From the NCBI GenBank assembly GCA_001687465.1, contig LVLI01000515.1, positions 1 to 12,684 on the forward strand: DNA of 12,684 nt, given 5' to 3'. Made by a program: the position numbers and the translations under genes. Positions 8,203-12,684 of the stretch are shown one piece after another; the stretch's first letter is position 1, and each line of letters starts with the position of its first letter. This DNA is from Halocafeteria seosinensis (taxonomy: Eukaryota > Sar > Bigyra > Bicosoecida). The notes under the pieces are model-generated. The model saw only the letters and a list, made by a program, of their open reading frames with translations. It ran no database searches and was not told where the DNA came from.

Positions 8203-8691
8203 TACACACCCTGGAAACATTGCTCGGGAATGCCACTACACAGCAATTCCGATAGAAGCGCTACAATGCACACAAAGAGACTAGCTGCCACCGAACTCAG
8301 AGATAAGGGGATCGTGTTCACAGCGCCGGATTCACTTGGGGATGCACTGGACGTTACCGTGGTTCTTGGAGCGGCTTCTTCGTTAGCATGGGAGACACAA
8401 GGGGATTTACTCGGCGATATGGTTGCAGTTGGAGTGGCCCCCTCCTTAGAATACAAGACACTGGGGGATGTACTCGGTGAGACAGTTGCTGTCGGAGTGC
8501 TTTCTTCAATGGAATGAACGAACAGTTCGAAATTACCCTCGACTTCCCCCAAGACCAAGATATGATACCTGTTGCCAGAAGTTACCTGTGTTTCGAGATA
8601 GGAAGCCCCGCTAGACACTTCACAATCTAGATGAAATATACTCGAGGGGAAACGGATCGCTCCGTCAAACAATAGATTGTTGAAACATCCA
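8203..8691 (-). pseudogene. Detached 3' part of protease copy B (rest of PPC-like domain, stalk, hydrophobic tail)
   Basis: After the premature stop of copy B, the homologous coding sequence goes on in another frame: FVDGCFNNLLFDGAIRF, then ...GNRYHILVLGEVEGNFELF, three 21-residue stalk repeats, SESGAVN and a hydrophobic tail (SVAASLFVCIVALLSE). The normal stop seen in A and C (after SEML) is also lost by a small insertion, so the frame runs about 10 residues further. Not translated unless the frameshift is bypassed. Confidence 0.75.
8335..8523 (-). repeat. Three perfect-length 63-nt stalk repeats of copy B
   Basis: Units 8335-8397, 8398-8460 and 8461-8523, each exactly 63 nt (21 codons). 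Encoded, in protein order: VHSIEESTPTATVSPSTSPS (plus one residue before it), then VLYSKEGATPTATISPSKSP, then VSHANEEAAPRTTVTSSASP. The units have diverged in sequence but not in length, which points to selection on an open Ser/Thr/Pro stalk. Confidence 0.85.
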
Positions 8692-10635
8692 TCAACGAAT
8701 CCACGTGGAGAAATTGGTTGTAGAGGAGCATGTAGATATACTAATGGTCTCATCTCCAGGGGAGTCTAAGACAAACACTTTGCTTCCCGCCGAACCAACA
8801 AATGGCGGTGGCGAGCTTTGCGTAGAGCTCTTTACCTGGAGTGGACTTTCGTCGAGGCTTCCGAGCTCTTCGATATCAGCAGCAAACTGGCATGCCTGCC
8901 CAAGGTGTCCACAGTCGCAGATACAGCTACCACTGTTCAAACAGTCACCTGCACTTGAACAAGCCGTGTCACCGGCACAGACAGCATCCTTGCCGGCAGG
9001 ACAGATATCATCAATTCCCACTCTCTCAACACCTTTAGGGTCGGCATACACGAACAAATTGACAGTAAGACCTGTCAGGAGGAGTAAAGGCAAACAATAA
9101 CGGTGAACTATCTGTAAGATCTGGCTCACGGACCCTAAGCAGCTACTTACCGTTGTCTTTTGGCAGATTTGAAATTACTCCTACAGTGGCACCGCACAAA
9201 GTCGAACTGGCTACTTCATTGGACATAGCATCGCTATGCTTTTCCAAGTAACGAGCTACAAGTCCCGAAACAATAGGAGCAGCCATGGATGTTCCCGAAA
9301 GCTTAGCTCCAGCTGAGTCGGAAGTAGGCCATGCAGACCAAATTTTGTCCCCGGGAGCGAAAATATCCACACAGCTACCTGTGTTACTGAAGTTTGCCCG
9401 CGCGTCACCTTCCACAGTGGCCCCTACAGTAATTGAAGACGAGCTCCTTGCTGGACTGAATAGGCAAGCATCCGCGTCACTATTTCCAGCGGCTGACACG
9501 ACGACTAAGCCAGTCTTGTTCAGTGCTTCGATAACATCATCAAGTATAGGAGTGGCTGAAGCCGATAATGACAGGTTAATTACAGCTGTGGAGGCTCCAC
9601 TGTCGAGGAAGTCTTCCCATGCCCATTCTAACGCTGCAATTAACAATTGCAGGAGAGGATCGGTCGTGGCGAGGAAGTACTAATCAGGGAACTCGTATGG
9701 CATACCTGTAACTAAAGTCGTTGTGGAAGCCTCTCCTTCACATCCAAATATCCGGACGGCTACTAGGTTAACTTCCTTTGCAACTCCGGCCACTCTGCCT
9801 CCCACTGTTCCTGCCACATGCGTCCCTGAATCAAGAAAGGGGAACCTTTTCAAGAATGAAACGGCAAAGAAAAGCGATAGACTACATTGCGTACCATGTC
9901 CATTACAGTCGTTATATCCATCTCCTACAAAGTCCTTGAGGAGAACCCGTTCCTCATCAAATTCGTCTGCGTCCAGGAATTCAGACCTTGAATTGGCACA
10001 GGAAGACACTACTACGCACGCGTCACCAAACGTACCATGTGTGGGCCGAATCCCTGAGTCGACGACATACACCGTTATCCCCTTTCCAGTATACGTGAAG
10101 CTGTAGCTCCCGTCGAGTTCGGCGTTTTCTTGCTGATCTATTCGATCCAAGTGCCAGAAACTCGTACTCTGCGTAATCGTATCTGCGGCTCACATACGTG
10201 GTGTGCCGTGGAAACAGCGAGTAGTTTCTGCAGTCTACGAACCGGCTTACTTTTCATGCTCTCCACTGCCAAAGTTATTTTGCTATCAACTTCGAACTTG
10301 TCCACTTCAGCTCGTTCTTGTATCCATCGTTGTACGTGTTTCTCAGGTGAAAGACTCAAAACGGCTCCTTGAAGCAGTCGGTGGAAGCGCTGTTTGACTT
10401 CCGCAGAACATTCATGAATTTCGCAATACCGGGTCAATTGATGGAAGAAGGATTGGACATCTTCCTCACTGTATCCTGATCGAAACTTAACGAGGTAGTC
10501 ATGAGTGTCTTGAGTGTTTGTGTGGTATCCATCCGCCACAGCAGTAGTGGCTGGAGCGAAAACTCCCAAGACAACTGCCACTCCCGTCAGGAGCTGCATC
10601 TTAGTCCACTGTAGTGTTGATCGGTACAGTCTCAT
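8692..10635 (-). CDS. Subtilisin-like serine protease copy B (proteinase K family, S8A), C-terminally truncated
   Basis: Secreted endopeptidase. Five exons: 10635-10251, 10182-9895, 9825-9706, 9633-9151 and 9071-8692; all four introns are GT-AG and phase 1, and the exons sum to 551 codons plus TGA. Residues 1-36 hold a signal peptide; Met13 (MQLLTGVAVVLGVF) is an equally good start. Residues about 44-121 are an I9-type propeptide (YLVKFRSGYSEEDV to FEVDSKI). The catalytic domain starts near FWHLDRIDQQ (137): Asp170 in VYVVDSG, His224 in [15 protein letters not shown], oxyanion Asn315 in SAAGN, Ser380 in LSGTSMAAP. It ends at SNLPKDNGLTVNLFVYAD, like the end of proteinase K. Residues 449-486 hold eight Cys in an EGF-like spacing. 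A PPC-like beta domain begins near 518 but is cut after TTNFSTWIR: a 5-nt deletion relative to A and C (ggcca missing at 8698) gives TGA at 8694-8692. The enzyme could be active and released instead of anchored. Confidence 0.85.
9072..9150 (-). other. Intron 4 of protease copy B
   Basis: 79 nt, donor gtaagt, acceptor ctgacag, phase 1 (splits Gly426). Copy A equivalent 3999-4067, 69 nt. Confidence 0.8.
9634..9705 (-). other. Intron 3 of protease copy B
   Basis: 72 nt, donor gtatgc, acceptor attgcag, phase 1 (splits Ala265). Copy A equivalent 4551-4622, also 72 nt. Splicing gives TLVTALEWAWEDF, as expected for the family. Confidence 0.8.
9826..9894 (-). other. Intron 2 of protease copy B
   Basis: 69 nt, donor gtacgc, acceptor attcag, phase 1. 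It interrupts the catalytic motif: NGH-G joins GTHVAG. It is a multiple of three and has no in-frame stop; the copy A version (4743-4818, 76 nt) shifts frame and stops. Confidence 0.85.
10183..10250 (-). other. Intron 1 of protease copy B
   Basis: 68 nt, donor gtaagc, acceptor ccgcag, phase 1, between propeptide (...VESMK) and catalytic domain (NTITQSTSFWHLDRID). The aligned acceptor in copy A has lost its AG. Confidence 0.7.
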
Positions 10636-11204
10636 AATCGCTAATGCGTATTACTGTTGACAACCCAAATGCCTTTTCTCTGCGCTTCACAAGGGTCTAC
10701 ATTCTGAGTTGTACCCAGGAGTCCAGGACTGCCGTGTCAAGTCGCACGACCCGTCGCAACTTGTCAGAAGCTGCGGCCCGCAGTCTCCGGGCTGTTGCCG
10801 CTGTGGCCAGTCAGTACCGGTATATCAGTTCCAAGACTAAACCGTCAATGGGGAAGTAAAAAGTGAAGTGCATACATGAGCGAACGTGCTTCTCGGGTTA
10901 CTATGCTCGAGTCCTTGTGAAGGACAACAGGTGGTTCAACCAGCCCCACAGTTTTCAATGCGTTTTCGCGTCGAGGGAACGCCATGCACATGGTCATGGA
11001 TAGTGGTGCGTACATCTACATTGATAGTAGTTAGAACAGTAAAAGAAAATTGATTGGTAGAACTTCTACCGGCTTAGGTTTAACCAAACCGAGACAAGTG
11101 CATCGGAAACGATGCTTCACGAGGAGTACACTTCTCCACATTGAATACTGCCTTGGAAAGACGATCAATCGAAGCGACTGCTCCACTCCGTACCTTCACT
11201 TCAG
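10636..11204 (-). promoter_or_regulatory. Duplicated upstream region of protease copy B
   Basis: Aligns with 5544-6066 upstream of copy A. Conserved blocks: gttgacaac followed by caaatgccttttctct near 10657-10680, gactaaaccgtcaatgggga near 10836-10855, and taccggcttaggtttaacca near 11067-11086. A perfect inverted repeat ggtagaa-c-ttctacc sits at 11056-11070 in B only. Likely holds the promoter and 5' UTR; the exact start of transcription cannot be read. Confidence 0.4.
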
Positions 11205-11490
11205 GGCAGGAAGCCAGGAGTTGGGTTGTCTTGCGATTGAGTTGTTCAATAGTCTTATCGTGGCCTGCAGTTCTAGTCTTAGTAACTGTCTTACTCTCCC
11301 TGCTTCTTTCAATGCCGCCAATTTGTGGTTCTTTTCCGTACATAGTTTCCTGAAATGGTTCATTACCGTACGGGATTCCCAGGATTACGATGCCTGTGCC
11401 GTCCGATGGCCGTGCTATGTTTTGCGGTGGGATGATAGGGTTCCATTCGTCTTCGCGTATGTCTAGGTTGTCTGCGACCAGGACCTGCGT
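11080..11490 (-). pseudogene. Open frame with reverse-transcriptase-like motif, probable retroelement relic
   Basis: A 136-codon frame runs from just after TAG (11493-11491) to a stop at 11080, with its first ATG at 11343. Its upstream half reads NPIIPPQNIARPSDGTGIV then ILGIPYGNEPFQETM. The pattern (R-P-x-G-x-G-I-x-x-L-G-x-P-x-G) is like the stretch that follows the palm domain in many non-LTR reverse transcriptases. The second half (HDKTIEQLNRKTTQLLAS, then SKAVFNVEKC) is not recognised, and from 11204 on it lies inside the repeat unit, where unit A has a related but shifted sequence (SVFNVEKC near 6010-6045). So the frame crosses the unit edge and is probably fortuitous in part. A small real gene is a weaker alternative. 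Confidence 0.35.
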
Positions 11491-11651
11491 CTACGATCAA
11501 TGGTTCGAACAAGCCGGAGTCCATTATCCGTATGCCCCAGCTCCCATCAAAGGCGAAAGCTCAGTTAGAGGCTGCGCTCTCAAAGCTTCCTTCTTTGCAA
11601 TGTCCAAACCTTTCCTCACTTACACTGTATCCTGGCTCGCCGGAAGATTTA
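11491..11651. other. Short stretch between the RT-like relic and unit C
   Basis: No gene supported. An alternative minus-strand frame near 11495-11515 (LFEPLIVDAGPGR) could extend the relic through a frameshift. The part from about 11581 shares weak similarity with the left flank of unit B. Confidence 0.3.
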
Positions 11652-11695
11652 CCCGATTTTTCCGAACCATTGTTTTCAATTGAGTAGTTGAATAT

Positions 11696-11724
11696 TCACT
11701 ACGGTAGTTTTCGTAGTAAAGTGA
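11696..11724. other. Imperfect hairpin in the 3' flank of copy C
   Basis: TCACTACG pairs with CGTAGTAAAGTGA, bulge of three bases. Counterpart of 2851-2878 in unit A; the arms are the same while bulge and loop differ. Confidence 0.35.
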
Positions 11725-12031
11725 TTTTATGAAAGTTGTCACGGCGTACAAAGTTTGAACTTGAACAACAAGAGTTGAAAGGACCAAGAGTATGGTGGCA
11801 AAGTAGTTAATCTTCACTTGTTCAACTCTACGGCTAGGTCACAACTTGACTCACAAGACCACTGGTGACGTTGGTGGGAAGCTATACGATAATACACACC
11901 CAAACTACAGGTGTGAATCGATGGTTCAACGTGGCACCATTTACCCGTCATGGAATTGGGCAAACGGAAATGCACAAACAATGATGTCCACGAAAGCACC
12001 ACAGCCTGGAAACATTGATCGGGAAATGGCA

Positions 12032-12684
12032 CTAGAGCATTTCCGATAGAAGCGCTACAATGCACACAAGGAGACTAGCTGCCACCGAACCCAGAGGTAA
12101 GGGGATCGCGTTCACAGCGCCGGATTCACTTCGAGTGCTTTCTTCAATGGAATGAACGAAGAGTTCGAAGTCTCCCTCGTCTTCCCCAAAGACCACTATA
12201 TGATACCTGTTGCCAGAAGTTACCTGTGTTTCGAGGTAGGAAGCCCCGCTAGACACTTCACAATCTGGATGAGAAGTGCTCAAGGGAAAACGGATCTCTC
12301 CGTCAAACAATACGTTGTTCAAACATCCATCAACGAGGCCAATCCACGTGGGGAAATTGGTTGTAGAGGAGCATGTAGATATGCTGATGGTCTCATCGTC
12401 TCCACGGGCGTCTAAGGCAAACACTTTGCTTCCCGCCGAACCAACGAATAGCGGTGGTGAGCCTTGCGTAGAGTTCTTTACCTGGAGTGGACTTCCGTCG
12501 AGGCTTCCAAGCTCTTCGATATCAGCAGCAAACTGGCATACCTGCCCAAGGTGTCCACAGTCGCAGATACAGCTACCACTGTTCAAACAGTCACCTGCAC
12601 TTGAACAAGCCGTGTCACCGGCACAGACAGCATCCTTGCCGGCAGGACAGATATCATCAATTCCCACTCTCTCAACACCTTTAG
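12032..12684 (-). CDS. Subtilisin-like protease copy C, exon 5 only (partial; EGF-like, PPC-like domain, short stalk, anchor)
   Basis: The frame is open from the window edge to TAG at 12034-12032. It starts at KGVERVGIDDICPAGKDA (just after the catalytic domain, equivalent to residue 438 of copy B), goes through the eight-Cys segment (CAGDTACSSAGDCLNSGSC), then the full PPC-like domain: TTNFPTWIGLVDGCLNNVLF through GASYLETQVTSGNRYHIVV to FELFVHSIEES. The 5-nt deletion of copy B is absent. The stalk is only STRSESGAVN: nearly all three 21-residue repeats are missing. The tail (GSVAASLLVCIVALLSEML) is hydrophobic to the last residue and follows small residues (S-G-A), which fits a GPI signal; a plain membrane anchor is the alternative. 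The catalytic exons lie beyond the window, so activity cannot be judged. Confidence 0.8.
   Translation of the reverse strand, partial: KGVERVGIDDICPAGKDAVCAGDTACSSAGDCLNSGSCICDCGHLGQVCQFAADIEELGSLDGSPLQVKNSTQGSPPLFVGSAGSKVFALDARGDDETISISTCSSTTNFPTWIGLVDGCLNNVLFDGEIRFPLSTSHPDCEVSSGASYLETQVTSGNRYHIVVFGEDEGDFELFVHSIEESTRSESGAVNAIPLPLGSVAASLLVCIVALLSEML

Larger units (their letters stand above)
7892..11204 (-). repeat. Tandem unit B of the protease array
   Basis: About 3.3 kb, colinear with unit A from the 3' flank to about 570 nt upstream of the start codon. The offset from A to B is about 5.07 kb and from B to C about 3.65 kb. The extra distance between A and B is taken by the glycine-rich gene and its flank. 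Confidence 0.85.
11652..12684 (-). repeat. Tandem unit C of the protease array (cut by the window end)
   Basis: Begins with the shared block cccgatttttccga (11652 on) and stays colinear with units A and B through the 3' flank and exon 5 to the last base. It keeps the 3' hairpin better than unit B. Confidence 0.85.

Noticed and set aside
9680-10150. Continuous frame of 156 codons as a separate small protease gene
   Set aside because: It only reads through intron 2; the GT-AG splice restores the family motif NGHGTHVAG and links to exons 1 and 3.
1-12684. CRISPR arrays, tRNA or rRNA genes, bacterial insertion sequences
   Set aside because: No regularly spaced short repeats, no cloverleaf or rRNA core sequence and no transposase were seen; the repeats present are gene-scale units and stalk codon repeats.

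Overview
The window looks like nuclear DNA of a eukaryote, probably an alga or another protist. The reading frames join only through short GT-AG introns of 68-85 nt, nearly all phase 1. The proteins carry N-terminal signal peptides, Ser/Thr/Pro stalks and a C-terminal hydrophobic anchor, and relics of retroelements are present. A red alga or a stramenopile would fit, but the sequence alone does not settle this. No bacterial operons, CRISPR arrays, rRNA or tRNA genes were seen.

Layout, left to right. About 150-816 (+) is a decayed 3' end of a non-LTR-type reverse transcriptase ORF, broken over three frames, followed by a T-rich tract (856-919). About 1380-2494 (+) is a multi-exon gene of unknown function. 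Its Ser/Asp-rich body and last two introns can be read, and the first of these introns removes an in-frame stop. The rest of the window is dominated by a tandem array on the minus strand of a secreted subtilisin-like serine protease (proteinase K type, S8A). Unit A is 2806-6066, unit B is 7892-11204 and unit C is 11652 to the window end, where it is cut off.

Each protease unit encodes, in order: signal peptide, I9-type propeptide, Asp/His/Ser catalytic domain, an eight-cysteine EGF-like segment, a PPC-like beta domain, a Ser/Thr/Pro stalk built of 21-residue repeats, and a C-terminal hydrophobic tail that suggests a GPI or membrane anchor. Copy A is a pseudogene: two nonsense codons, indels in the signal peptide, a lost splice acceptor and a stalk frameshift, although its catalytic exons are still open. 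Copy B has a full catalytic gene in five exons, but a 5-nt deletion ends it at residue 551, before most of the PPC-like domain and the anchor. Copy C is intact as far as the window shows, but its stalk has been almost entirely deleted. The array therefore shows recent duplication, decay and change in surface attachment.

Between units A and B, on the same strand, lies an intact 350-codon gene (6130-7182) for a secreted glycine-rich protein with a Ser/Thr/Pro tail, likely a wall or matrix protein. Between B and C is an open frame (11080-11490, minus) with a motif resembling the region just after the palm domain of non-LTR reverse transcriptases, again a probable relic. A working picture is an extracellular protease family next to an extracellular matrix gene, in a region shaped by unequal crossing-over and retroelement debris.
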